From IMG/VR virus record IMGVR_UViG_3300042450_000503, positions 1 through 64,000 of that record: 64,000 nt of DNA. One strand, 5' to 3'. A program made the translations under genes and the position numbers. Under the pieces are notes generated by a model. That model had not been told where the DNA came from. It saw only the letters and a program-made list of their open reading frames with translations, and did not search any database. Origin of the DNA: a virus. Positions within the stretch are counted from its first letter, which is position 1, and every line of letters starts with the position of its first letter. Shown piece after piece: positions 42,334 to 50,479 of the stretch.

Positions 42334-42335
42334 TT

Positions 42336-42497
42336 ATGACAGCAAAAGAAAAAGCAAAAGAACTTATAGAAAAAATGAGTTCTAAAAATCGTAAATTTAA
42401 TGCAATATCTTGTGCATTAATAACCGCGGATGAAGCGGCTAAAATTACAGGTAGTAGATACTGGTATGATGTTCAACGAGAAATACAAAAACTATGA
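42336..42497 (+). CDS. 53-aa helical protein, unknown
   Basis: 53 aa from the Met at 42336 (MTAKEKAKELIEKM); a frame opening at 42306 would overlap the previous gene by 28 bp. It contains AISCALITADEAAKITGSRY, a helix pair. Overlaps the next gene by 4 bp. Confidence 0.6.
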   Translation: MTAKEKAKELIEKMSSKNRKFNAISCALITADEAAKITGSRYWYDVQREIQKL

Positions 42498-42967
42498 ATA
42501 TATTCTATTTAGATAAAGACCCGGATAAAGCAGCTACAATGATGTATAACAAGCATGTTGTAAAAATGATCCTCGAATCTGCGCAATTATTATGTACCGC
42601 GCATATTATGTTAGATGGTGATGATGCAGACGTACCATATAAAATGACTCACAAAAATCACCCGTCAGCAATATGGGCGCGAGAGTCTGCTGACAATTAT
42701 GCGTGGCTGTACTTTCATATGTTAGCGCTTGGCGAAGAATATACTAAACGTTATGGTAAAAAACATTTAACTATAACAAAATGCGAAGAATGTTTAGGCA
42801 ATATACCGGGCGGCATGTTAAACTTAGGTTCAACTCCAATGCCTCAATGTATGCCTGATGAATACAAAGTTCCTGGCGATAGCGTAACCGCTTACTGGAA
42901 TTATTACGAAGCTGAAAAAGTAAAAATACGAAATAGTAACGAAGAAATAAGAACACGACCTAACTAA
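42494..42967 (+). CDS. Conserved phage protein, pyrimidine-dimer-glycosylase-like family
   Basis: 157 aa. The start NIFYLDKDPDKAATMMYNKH, followed by VVKMILESAQLLCTAHIM and HPSAIWARESADNYAWLYFH, is a widespread phage family sometimes annotated as related to pyrimidine dimer DNA glycosylase. The conserved Lys-His pair, His and Glu could be catalytic. DNA repair is plausible but untested. Confidence 0.65.
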   Translation: MNIFYLDKDPDKAATMMYNKHVVKMILESAQLLCTAHIMLDGDDADVPYKMTHKNHPSAIWARESADNYAWLYFHMLALGEEYTKRYGKKHLTITKCEECLGNIPGGMLNLGSTPMPQCMPDEYKVPGDSVTAYWNYYEAEKVKIRNSNEEIRTRPN

Positions 42968-42968
42968 T

Positions 42969-43211
42969 ATGAAAGCAACAATTAAATTTAAGTTACCAGA
43001 AGATAACATGGAATTTGCTATACACAATATGGCTCAAGACATGGCCGGTTTACTATGGGAATTAACTCATAATGTAAAGAAAAAATGCGAGTGGGCAGCC
43101 GATCAAGTTGATCCTATCAATGCTAATATCTATGACGGAATAGATATAGTGTTTGAAAAAATAACAGAATTATTAAATGATTATAATATTGACTCAGATA
43201 AATTAGGATAA
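42969..43211 (+). CDS. 80-aa protein, unknown
   Basis: 80 aa. N-terminal beta (ATIKFKLPEDNMEFAIHNMA, with a 10-mer site), then helices (MAGLLWELTHNVKKKCEWAA). Conserved-looking in phages. Shares a base with the next gene. Confidence 0.6.
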   Translation: MKATIKFKLPEDNMEFAIHNMAQDMAGLLWELTHNVKKKCEWAADQVDPINANIYDGIDIVFEKITELLNDYNIDSDKLG

Positions 43212-43411
43212 TGATGGAAAAAGACATAAAAGAACGAGCAAGTGATAAAATATATTCTATATACATGGGATTAATGCGAGAATCGCTAAACCCCGATTTA
43301 TTCTGGAGCATTGATAAAGATCGAGCAAAAGAATTAATGGTAGCGCAAAACAGAGAGATACAAGTATATAGTTATATATTAAGTTTAATAGAAAAAGATA
43401 ATAAATTATGA
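43211..43411 (+). CDS. 66-aa helical protein, unknown
   Basis: 66 aa; MMEK start, with the second Met equally possible. Wholly helical and charged. Overlaps the metallophosphoesterase start by 4 bp. Confidence 0.6.
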   Translation: MMEKDIKERASDKIYSIYMGLMRESLNPDLFWSIDKDRAKELMVAQNREIQVYSYILSLIEKDNKL

Positions 43412-44085
43412 AAATATGGCATATATCAGATACTCATACGTATCACGACTTATTAACTATACCTAAAGGTATTGATATGGTAATACATTCTGGCGATTGT
43501 AGTAATCCTAGAGATCCATATAACAATGAACCTGAAGTTAAAGAGTTTATTCATTGGTACAAATCATTACCTATTGAGCATAAGATTTATGTAGCAGGTA
43601 ATCATGATACCTCTATTGAAAAAGGCTTAGTTAAAAAAATAGATTTTTCTGGGTACAACATACATTACTTAGAGAATGACTATATAGATATTGACGGCAT
43701 TAAAATATTTGGGTCACCCCATACGCCCCAGTTTGGCCAATGGGCATTTATGAAAGATCGCAATAAACTAGATCGATTCTGGCGCAATGCTATACACGAA
43801 CCTTGCGACATTATTGTTACGCACGGGCCGCCTAAAGGCATTTTAGACAAGTCTTTTGATCGTCTTAATAATATGGAACCCTGTGGAGATAAGTCTTTAT
43901 TAAATGTAGTATTAGAGATGCAACCTGCATATCATTTGTTTGGTCACATACACAACTGCAAAGATATTATTAATGCGGGAATGTTAAAACTAAGCGCATA
44001 CGACACGTGGTTTAGTAATGGATCAGTAGTAACTGATGGCAAATTTGGAAAATTAACTAGTAATGGTAATATATTTGAAATATGA
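43408..44085 (+). CDS. Calcineurin-like metallophosphoesterase
   Basis: 225 aa with the full motif set: WHISDTHTY (DxH, 3-11), IHSGDCSNP (GDxx, about 27-35), VAGNHDTS (GNHD, about 63-70), IIVTHGPPKG (about 133) and LFGHIHNC (GHxH, about 179). Binds two metals and hydrolyses phosphoesters. The substrate in phages is unknown; nucleic-acid end processing or cyclic-nucleotide cleavage are both possible. Overlaps the next gene by 4 bp. Confidence 0.88.
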   Translation: MKIWHISDTHTYHDLLTIPKGIDMVIHSGDCSNPRDPYNNEPEVKEFIHWYKSLPIEHKIYVAGNHDTSIEKGLVKKIDFSGYNIHYLENDYIDIDGIKIFGSPHTPQFGQWAFMKDRNKLDRFWRNAIHEPCDIIVTHGPPKGILDKSFDRLNNMEPCGDKSLLNVVLEMQPAYHLFGHIHNCKDIINAGMLKLSAYDTWFSNGSVVTDGKFGKLTSNGNIFEI

Positions 44086-44327
44086 AAGAAGAAACTAAAT
44101 GTTATTGCGGCCATACTACATATTGCGATTGTGGACCTGAAACACTTGAAGAAGCATCTAAAAGAGCACTTAAAAGTGGTCTGTTTAAAGATGAAACATT
44201 GTTTATTGCAGGTGTTAAATGGCAACAAGAACAGATAGGTAAGTCAGAATTTCTACAAAAATTAAGAGCAACTTTATCTGATGCAGAAGCAAGAAGATTA
44301 ATATTTGAAACATTTAAAAACAAATAA
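44082..44327 (+). CDS. 81-aa Cys-rich N-terminus protein
   Basis: 81 aa. The N-terminus has CYCGHTTYCDCGPETLEEAS, a possible zinc knuckle, then helices. Not recognised. Confidence 0.6.
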   Translation: MKEETKCYCGHTTYCDCGPETLEEASKRALKSGLFKDETLFIAGVKWQQEQIGKSEFLQKLRATLSDAEARRLIFETFKNK

Positions 44328-44330
44328 AAT

Positions 44331-44423
44331 ATGGAATTTTGGAAAATATGGTTGATAGCAATGCCTTTATGGGTTATTGCATTTAAATTACACGACATTT
44401 TGCAACAATTTAAAAAGAAATAA
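44331..44423 (+). CDS. 30-aa single-pass membrane peptide
   Basis: 30 aa from the ATG at 44331: MEFWKIWLIAMPLWVIAFKL, then a charged end FKKK. One membrane helix with a basic cytoplasmic end. Fits exactly between neighbours. Confidence 0.5.
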   Translation: MEFWKIWLIAMPLWVIAFKLHDILQQFKKK

Positions 44424-44425
44424 TT

Positions 44426-44698
44426 ATGAGTACAACATTTGGAATACCTCAACGGCAGGTAGAATTAAGTAAATTAGTAGATGAAGATAACGAATTGCAT
44501 GACTACATAGATACTTCATTCTTTGAAAAAGTGTTTTATAGAGGAGGTTACAGTAGATGGTTGAATCCATTATCAAGTAAATTATCTGATGATACTAGAA
44601 TATTTCCTTTAGATAATTCGGCTCAAGGAATATATACAATAGGAGATGCAAGAAAATTTTTAAAAGAAAAAGAAAATGAAGCCAATTCACAAATTTAA
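44426..44698 (+). CDS. 90-aa protein, unknown
   Basis: 90 aa, acidic, with VFYRGGYSRWLNPLSSKLSD in the middle and a helical end. Overlaps the zinc-ribbon gene by 23 bp. Confidence 0.6.
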   Translation: MSTTFGIPQRQVELSKLVDEDNELHDYIDTSFFEKVFYRGGYSRWLNPLSSKLSDDTRIFPLDNSAQGIYTIGDARKFLKEKENEANSQI

Positions 44699-44939
44699 TA
44701 ACGGCAGAGGGGCAACTCTCTGTTATTTATGTAGAACAATTATTACTGTAGGTAAACCTACTAATGATTTGTATTGCGATCGATGCCTAAGTGAAAGAAA
44801 CCATACTGAGGCTGAGTTTCTAAGACTTAAAGCTAATTTAAAGAAAGCAGATGCTGTTAAAGCTAATTTTACTATGCAAGAATACTACGAGCAAATGGAT
44901 AAAGAAGTTCATTTTAATCGTGGTAATCTAAATATATAG
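44676..44939 (+). CDS. Zinc-ribbon protein
   Basis: 87 aa. LCYLCRTIITVGKPTNDLYC followed by DRCL gives a CxxC...CxxC zinc ribbon (about 16-38), then an acidic/basic helix. Probably binds nucleic acid or protein. Last gene of the promoter copy 12 unit. Confidence 0.65.
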   Translation: MKPIHKFNNGRGATLCYLCRTIITVGKPTNDLYCDRCLSERNHTEAEFLRLKANLKKADAVKANFTMQEYYEQMDKEVHFNRGNLNI

Positions 44940-44940
44940 A

Positions 44941-44984
44941 CTTACAGTCTTAATACGAAAAACAAATGATTATATTAATATAAA
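44941..44984 (+). promoter_or_regulatory. Early promoter motif copy 13 (variant)
   Basis: CTTACAGTCTTAATACGA matches perfectly, but the downstream box is ATGATTATATTAATATAA. It drives the HTH and sigma factor genes, so a weaker or differently timed start would matter. Confidence 0.7.
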
Positions 44985-45009
44985 AAAAGGATTAGAACTA
45001 GAACAATAT

Positions 45010-45053
45010 GTGACGTTAGGTCCTTAATATAATAAAATAGTAAGCTAATGTCC
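45010..45053 (+). promoter_or_regulatory. Hairpin element copy 3 over the HTH gene start
   Basis: GTGACGTTAG and CTAATGTCC form the inverted repeat; this copy is in the opposite orientation to copies 1 and 2, and the loop is conserved too (complement of GCTTACTATTTTATTATATT). The ATG at 45048 lies in the 3' arm, so folding of the RNA would hide the start codon, and a protein bound to the DNA would block the promoter just upstream. Confidence 0.65.
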
Positions 45054-45668
45054 TATGATAGAAATTTAGAATACTTAAACAAAAAAAGAGTGATATACAG
45101 ACGTGGCCCTATTAATGATAAACCAACACAACAATATGAGTGGGGTTCTTTTTATGAATCAGGTACTACTGAATGTTATGAATTGTTTAGAAGTAAAGCA
45201 AAGATACCTACATACAAGTCTCTTAAATGGCATTTATATGTACTTTGGTATCTGAATCCTTCTTTAGATCAAAATGAATTTGAATCTATAGTTAGGCATG
45301 TATGTAATAAAAAAAACGGCTTTATAACATTTAATGTTAGTGAGCAATTATTACAGAGCATGATGTATGATGTGTCTTTAAAAGACCTTGATGAACCTCC
45401 TTATAATAAAACTCGCAAGATTATATTTAAGGATAACAGTGGATTAACATTAAATGAAAAGTTATCCATTGTAGGACAAATGATTGGTAAAACTAAAAAA
45501 GTTACCGAGTCTGATATTTACGATGCAATGCTATACACCCATGATCTAAATATAAAAATTACAATTAAAAAATTAGCTGATCACTTTGGTTGCTCAAGCA
45601 GAACCATACATCGCAATATGGGTAATGAACTTAAAAAAGAAAAAGAATTATTAAATCAATCATTATGA
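45048..45668 (+). CDS. HTH DNA-binding regulator
   Basis: 206 aa. The C-terminus carries a helix-turn-helix: KITIKKLADHFGCSSRTIHR (about 173-192), followed by a basic tail. The middle has an ELFRSKAKIPTYKSLKWHLY segment and helices LTLNEKLSIVGQMIGKTKKV. The N-terminal part has no recognised domain; a replication-initiation or transcription role is possible. The hairpin over its start and its place before the sigma factor gene suggest a control gene. Confidence 0.7.
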   Translation: MSYDRNLEYLNKKRVIYRRGPINDKPTQQYEWGSFYESGTTECYELFRSKAKIPTYKSLKWHLYVLWYLNPSLDQNEFESIVRHVCNKKNGFITFNVSEQLLQSMMYDVSLKDLDEPPYNKTRKIIFKDNSGLTLNEKLSIVGQMIGKTKKVTESDIYDAMLYTHDLNIKITIKKLADHFGCSSRTIHRNMGNELKKEKELLNQSL

Positions 45669-45835
45669 AAGAAATAGATGAAACAAAAATAAACAGAATA
45701 GAAGTAATAAACCACGCAAAGAATGATATGGCTATTGGTCGTTTATTAACTTTATACAAAGAACTTGACGCTTTTAATACTGTAGAACTATCTATACAAG
45801 ATGGAGGCAGAACCCTTAAAATATTTTTACAATAA
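45665..45835 (+). CDS. 56-aa protein, unknown
   Basis: 56 aa, begins MKEIDETKINRIEVINHAKN, ends GRTLKIFLQ. Overlaps the HTH gene by 4 bp and the next by one base, so translation is coupled. Not recognised. Confidence 0.6.
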   Translation: MKEIDETKINRIEVINHAKNDMAIGRLLTLYKELDAFNTVELSIQDGGRTLKIFLQ

Positions 45836-46008
45836 TGAAAGATCAATATATAATAATAGACCTTAGAAATATGGATTATTTTAAGGATTTAGAAAATAAT
45901 TTAAAATATTTTGATACAGAAGAAGAAGCTTGTCTTACAGCAGGCATTTACGAAGTTGAGGATGCTTGGGTAATGAAATTAATTTATAATCACATAGAAC
46001 AAGAATAA
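45835..46008 (+). CDS. 57-aa acidic protein, unknown
   Basis: 57 aa, begins MKDQYIIIDLRNMDYFKDLE, with ACLTAGIYEVEDAWVMKLIY near the end. It lies one base before the sigma factor gene; a modulator of it is possible but unproven. Confidence 0.6.
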   Translation: MKDQYIIIDLRNMDYFKDLENNLKYFDTEEEACLTAGIYEVEDAWVMKLIYNHIEQE

Positions 46009-46009
46009 T

Positions 46010-46777
46010 ATGAAAAGTTATAACATACAAAATTACATAAGGTATAAAGAAGACATTCAGCAATTTAATAAAGATAATGTTAAGCAAGATTATAGCTTAT
46101 ATTCTAGGGATAAATTGATTGTTTTATTTTTACCATTAGTTGATAGCATCGCTAAAAAGTTTTCTACAACTACCCAAGCATGCGGAGTATTAGATATTAC
46201 AGATCTTATACAAAGCGGTTCAATTGGCCTTGTTCAAGCTATTGATAGAATAGATTGGGACACAATTAAATACAGTACAAATCAAGAAACTACAATTAAA
46301 TCTTTTTTATCTAAAAGAATTAAAGGAGCAATACGCCGAACTATAGATATTAATCGAGGTAGCATAAAGATACCAGAATATAAATTATTAGAGATCAGAA
46401 AAAACAGTGAGAACGATCATACGTTAGTTGCAATGTTTTTTAATTCTATATTCTTAAGTATTGATGAGCAAATGAATGACGATGAAGATGATCTATTTAT
46501 GGTATATCAAATTCCAGATCAATCAGAGTTTTATAATATAGAACTAATGAACGCTTATTTAATTAGTCTGCTTAAGAAACATCTTAATGAAAGAGAGTAT
46601 GAGGTATTAAGATTAAGTTATGGATTAGACTGTGATAAACATTCAGCAAATGACATTGCGGATAAATTAGGCATTGAAGGAGCAAGCGCCTATGTAAGAA
46701 TTTCAGAGATAAAAAAGCAAGCAATCAAAAAGTTAGTTGACAACGTAGATTCCTCGCAAGTCCTTGATTTCCTATAA
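46010..46777 (+). CDS. Sigma-70 family RNA polymerase sigma factor
   Basis: 255 aa. Region 2: LVDSIAKKFSTTTQACGVLD, then DLIQSGSIGLVQAIDRIDW (2.2) and FLSKRIKGAIRRTIDINRGS (2.3-2.4). Region 3 is short and acidic (DEQMNDDEDDLF). Region 4: LNEREYEVLRLSYGLD, then the HTH SANDIADKLGIEGASAYVRI. Compact sigma factors of this type redirect host RNA polymerase to phage middle or late promoters. A late promoter consensus was not identified, so its targets are unknown. Confidence 0.88.
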   Translation: MKSYNIQNYIRYKEDIQQFNKDNVKQDYSLYSRDKLIVLFLPLVDSIAKKFSTTTQACGVLDITDLIQSGSIGLVQAIDRIDWDTIKYSTNQETTIKSFLSKRIKGAIRRTIDINRGSIKIPEYKLLEIRKNSENDHTLVAMFFNSIFLSIDEQMNDDEDDLFMVYQIPDQSEFYNIELMNAYLISLLKKHLNEREYEVLRLSYGLDCDKHSANDIADKLGIEGASAYVRISEIKKQAIKKLVDNVDSSQVLDFL

Positions 46778-46870
46778 GTTAAACTAAAAAATGTTAGCTA
46801 AAATAGACTAAATAGTTAACATAATACGTAATTATATAAATAAGAATACTAACTAAATAAATTAAATTAT

Positions 46871-47452
46871 ATGGCAACAAAAAAAGAAGAAAATGTACAA
46901 GAAACTCTAGAGAGAGATTTCACGCTTAACGAAAAGTTAGCAATAATACAAACAGAGTTTAAATCTAAAAAGTCTAGATTCAATTCGTTTGGTAAGTATA
47001 ACTTTAGATCGGCTGAAGATATTCTTGAAGCAACGAAACCGTTTTTATTACGACTTGGTGTAACAGTTACGGTCATAGAAGAACTTGTAACATCAAATCA
47101 AGGCTTCCCCATCTTAAAGTCTATTGCAACAATTTCCGATGGAGATGGTGCTTTACATGCAGTAGCAATCGTTGGGGTTGATCTTGATCAGAAAGGTATG
47201 CAAATGCCTCAGAAGTTTGGATCAGCATCAAGTTACGGTAAGAAATATGCATTAGGTAATCTATTCTTAATTGATGATACTCAAGATGCAGATCATGGTA
47301 AAGCGGAACCCGTTGCTAAAGCAAAGCTTGACGTAAGCGATGCGGCTTTTGAAAAAGCTTCACAGTTTATTAAAACAGGTGGCAAGATAGAAACTATTAA
47401 AGCAAAGTATGATTTGACTAAAGAAGCAGAGCTAATTCTATATAATCTTTAA
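46871..47452 (+). CDS. ERF-family single-strand annealing recombinase
   Basis: 193 aa. The ERF core is clear: LNEKLAIIQTEFKSKKSRFN, FGKYNFRSAEDILEATKPFL, then VTVTVIEELV and KFGSASSYGKKYALGNLFLI. Promotes annealing of homologous single strands, acting with the exonuclease gene 1 bp downstream and the SSB-like gene. The GSASSYGKKY segment is the usual C-terminal ERF signature. Confidence 0.88.
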   Translation: MATKKEENVQETLERDFTLNEKLAIIQTEFKSKKSRFNSFGKYNFRSAEDILEATKPFLLRLGVTVTVIEELVTSNQGFPILKSIATISDGDGALHAVAIVGVDLDQKGMQMPQKFGSASSYGKKYALGNLFLIDDTQDADHGKAEPVAKAKLDVSDAAFEKASQFIKTGGKIETIKAKYDLTKEAELILYNL

Positions 47453-47453
47453 T

Positions 47454-48188
47454 ATGACTAAAGAAGAAATAATAGAAAAATTAAAAAATGACGAGCATTA
47501 TTATGGTGAGTTTGGAAAAAACTTTTTAAGTAATTCAAATATATCTGCATTACTTACAAACCCATTATTAATGAATGCTCCTCAAGATCCTAATCCCAAT
47601 TTTGTTATTGGCGGTTACTTTCATACGGCTATATTAGAGCCTGACAAATTGCATAAGTACAAAATTATAGAAGCCACTACTAGAAATACTAATAAGTATA
47701 AAGAATTATCTGAAGGCGAAATTTGTTTACTACAGCATGAAGCAGATCGAATAGAGTTAATGAAAGATACAATGCTAGCGAACGAAGTTTGTAATGGATT
47801 AATACGGGGTTTCAATGTTGAATATGAAACTCCAGGCATTGTTGAATTATTTGGCACAATGTGGAAAGGCAAAGCTGATATTATAAATCATGACGAAGGT
47901 TTAATTATAGACCTTAAAACAACATCAGACTTAAGTTCATTTCCATATTCTGCAAAAAAATATAACTATGATAGTCAAGCTTACATTTATAAGAAGCTAT
48001 TTGATTATGATATGATATTTATGGCAATCGATAAAACAACACATCAAATCGGTATATTTGATTGTTCAGATAACTTTCTAGCAAATGGTGAAGATAAAGT
48101 TAGGAAAGCAGTTGAAGCATACGATTTATTTTTTAAAACTGAGGACTTTGATCCCAAACAATTTTTAATAACAAAAACCCTTAACTAA
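47454..48188 (+). CDS. PD-(D/E)XK exonuclease (RecE/lambda Exo-like)
   Basis: 244 aa. YFHTAILEPDKL (about 64-75), WKGKADIINHDEGLIIDLKT (Asp...Asp-x-Lys, about 140-159) and YDSQAYIYKKLF (the Q-A-Y motif, about 174-185) are the nuclease core of phage RecB-type exonucleases. Paired with ERF it would make a two-component recombination system resecting double-strand ends. Confidence 0.85.
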   Translation: MTKEEIIEKLKNDEHYYGEFGKNFLSNSNISALLTNPLLMNAPQDPNPNFVIGGYFHTAILEPDKLHKYKIIEATTRNTNKYKELSEGEICLLQHEADRIELMKDTMLANEVCNGLIRGFNVEYETPGIVELFGTMWKGKADIINHDEGLIIDLKTTSDLSSFPYSAKKYNYDSQAYIYKKLFDYDMIFMAIDKTTHQIGIFDCSDNFLANGEDKVRKAVEAYDLFFKTEDFDPKQFLITKTLN

Positions 48189-48205
48189 AAACAAAAACGA
48201 GAATT

Positions 48206-48520
48206 ATGGCAAGTATTATTAAAGCAAGTATTAACTTAAATGAAATTCCAAAGAACAAGATTATAGAAGGCAAGAAAGGTAAGTATCTTCCTATAACTAT
48301 AACAATTAATGACGAAGTAGATCAATTTGGTAACCAAGGACCTGTAATGGTCGAGCAGTCTAAAGAAGAACGTGAATCTAAAGCAACTAAAATTTACCTT
48401 GGAAATGTTAAAGTGGTATGGACGAATGGCGACAACGTTGCTGTTGCACCCAGAACTGATGGTCAATCTGCTCCGGCACAAAGAGCGCCAGCAGCGGTAG
48501 AAGATGATCTACCTTTTTAA
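48206..48520 (+). CDS. SSB-like protein with acidic tip
   Basis: 104 aa. A short beta-rich domain (ASINLNEIPKNKIIEGKKGK; ITITINDEVDQFGNQGP; KIYLGNVKVVW), then an Ala/Pro linker and the terminal EDDLPF. The tail copies the DDxPF tip by which SSB recruits partner proteins. Smaller than bacterial SSB. It follows ERF and exonuclease, completing the module. Confidence 0.75.
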   Translation: MASIIKASINLNEIPKNKIIEGKKGKYLPITITINDEVDQFGNQGPVMVEQSKEERESKATKIYLGNVKVVWTNGDNVAVAPRTDGQSAPAQRAPAAVEDDLPF

Positions 48521-48522
48521 AG

Positions 48523-48691
48523 TATAAAGCAGGATGAAGTCTGGACAGCTTTATAACAAGTGGCGTTAGGAGGCACCACTGCAGAGGTTACAAATAAGAA
48601 TCTCCTTTTATATAGTGTGGTTGCAACCTTTCGAGCCCAACTGCCCTATAGCACACTGTAGTTAGTTAAACCCCATTAATTGGGGTTTTTC
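48523..48691 (+). ncRNA. Multi-hairpin non-coding RNA ending in a terminator
   Basis: In order: TATAAAGC/GCTTTATA (48523-48555), AGTGG/CCACT (48559-48580), and a longer arm AGTGTG/CACACT holding an inner GTTG/CAAC (48614-48657), then the terminator stem. No ORF. Starts 3 bp after the SSB-like gene and stops before promoter copy 14, so it may be processed from the recombination mRNA or have its own start. GGTTGCAACC also occurs in the large RNA locus. Family unknown. Confidence 0.55.
48667..48691 (+). terminator. Rho-independent terminator
   Basis: AACCCC-ATTAATT-GGGGTT followed by TTTCT. Ends the recombination operon and the hairpin RNA, 22 bp before the next promoter motif. Confidence 0.88.
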
Positions 48692-48712
48692 TATCTACAA
48701 AAAGTAATGAGC

Positions 48713-48756
48713 CTTACAGTCTTAATACGATTGTATATTGATAATATATATGTAAC
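48713..48756 (+). promoter_or_regulatory. Early promoter motif copy 14
   Basis: CTTACAGTCTTAATACGA and TTGATAATATATATGTAAC. Drives the replication and nucleotide-metabolism genes from 48773. Confidence 0.8.
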
Positions 48757-48772
48757 AAATTAAATTTAATAG

Positions 48773-50479
48773 ATGCAAACAACAGAGATAAATGGTTTTT
48801 TGATTGACCAATTCAATCAACACAAGCTTGAAGAGGGTAAGTCACAAGGTATTTGTCCATTGTGTTCGCCTGATAGAAAGCCAAAGAATGAAAAAGCAAA
48901 GTGTGCATCTTATGATTGGGATCGCGGTATAGGCACGTGTCATAACTGTAATAAAACTTTTCAACTACATACATATGAACGTAAAGGCAAAAGTGAAAAA
49001 GTATATGTTAAACCCGACGTTGCTATACACGTTCCGCCAAGTTCAAAAGTTGTTGAATGGTTTGCAACACGTGGTATTTCAGAACAAACATTAAATGATC
49101 TTAAGGTAACTGAAGGCCAAGAATTCATGCCTCAAACCGCTAAACAAGAAAATGTAATCAATTTCAATTATTATGTTGGCGATCAACTTACAAACGTAAA
49201 ATATAGAGACGGCCGTAAAAACTTTAAATTATATAAAGGAGCTGAAAAAGTATTCTATAATATTAATAGCATTGTAGGGTTTGAATATTGTGTTATTGTT
49301 GAAGGTGAGATGGACGTATTAGCACTGCACGAAGCAGGTATTACAAATGCAATATCAGTTCCAAACGGAGCTACATTAGGCACAAACAATCTTGAGTACT
49401 TAGATAATTGTATTGATTATTTTGAAGACAAAGATAAAATTATTATTGCAGTTGATTCAGACGTTGCAGGGCAAGCCTTACAAGCTGAACTAGTCAGACG
49501 GCTAGGATCAGAAACTTGTTATATTGCAACTTTCGATGATTGTAAAGACGCTAACGAATACTTAATTAAATATGGAAAAGAAGCACTATCACAAAGAATT
49601 TCAAGATCAAAACCCGTACCGCTTGAAAATGTTACAACTTTTAAAGACATTGAAGACGAGGTTACCGATTTTGTCAGAAACGGATTTAAACCTGGATTCC
49701 AAGTCGGACTGGATAACTTCGACAGTATTTTTTCTACGTATACTGGTCAGTTCATTACTGTTACCGGCATTCCTAGCTCTGGCAAGTCTGATTTTGTTGA
49801 TCAAATGGTTGTTGGTTATAATGAAAAGTATGGTTGGAAGACTGCGTATGCTTCTCCTGAAAATCATCCAACGTATCTACATGCCCACAAGTTAATGCGT
49901 AAAACATGGCAAGGTATGCCTAGAGTTGATGATATTAAAACAGAAAAGTGGAATCAAGTTGCAGATCACGTTAATGATAATTATTTCTTTATTGACATGG
50001 AACGTTATACATTAGAATCTGTATTAAGAAAAGGGGCTGAGCTAGTTAAACGTAAAGGAATTAAATGCTTAGTTATTGATCCATTTAACAAAGTAAGATC
50101 TGCTGATCCATCTGGCGATGTTAATGTTTATACATTAGAGTATTTAAGTCAGATTGAAATCTTTGCTAAAAAATACGATGTGCTAGTAATGATTGTAGCC
50201 CACCCTACTAAAATGTACAAAGATTCAAAAGGTAATATTGAAGAACCTACAATGTACAATATTAAAGGTGGCGGCGAATGGTATGATGCATCCTATCACG
50301 GATTATTAGTTCACAGGAACTATGAAGATAAAACTGTTAAAGTTAAAGTGCTTAAATGTAAGTTTCAAAACCTCGGCGAGAATGGCGCTGAATGTCATTT
50401 TAAGTGGGAACCTAACTCAGGATGTTTCCTTCCGCATATACCAGCAGTAGGATCTGATGATAAAATGCCCTGGGAATAA
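48773..50479 (+). CDS. T7-like primase-helicase
   Basis: 568 aa. N-terminal zinc-binding primase domain with Cys at 28, 31, 56 and 59 (CPLC ... CHNC). TOPRIM core EGEMD at 177-181 and DSD at 228-230. RecA-type helicase with Walker A GIPSSGKS (332-339) and Walker B CLVIDPFN (about 432-439). This is the T7 gp4 / Twinkle arrangement: it unwinds the fork and makes primers. A 10-mer site lies in its DNA at 49022. Shares a base with the next gene. Confidence 0.92.
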   Translation: MQTTEINGFLIDQFNQHKLEEGKSQGICPLCSPDRKPKNEKAKCASYDWDRGIGTCHNCNKTFQLHTYERKGKSEKVYVKPDVAIHVPPSSKVVEWFATRGISEQTLNDLKVTEGQEFMPQTAKQENVINFNYYVGDQLTNVKYRDGRKNFKLYKGAEKVFYNINSIVGFEYCVIVEGEMDVLALHEAGITNAISVPNGATLGTNNLEYLDNCIDYFEDKDKIIIAVDSDVAGQALQAELVRRLGSETCYIATFDDCKDANEYLIKYGKEALSQRISRSKPVPLENVTTFKDIEDEVTDFVRNGFKPGFQVGLDNFDSIFSTYTGQFITVTGIPSSGKSDFVDQMVVGYNEKYGWKTAYASPENHPTYLHAHKLMRKTWQGMPRVDDIKTEKWNQVADHVNDNYFFIDMERYTLESVLRKGAELVKRKGIKCLVIDPFNKVRSADPSGDVNVYTLEYLSQIEIFAKKYDVLVMIVAHPTKMYKDSKGNIEEPTMYNIKGGGEWYDASYHGLLVHRNYEDKTVKVKVLKCKFQNLGENGAECHFKWEPNSGCFLPHIPAVGSDDKMPWE

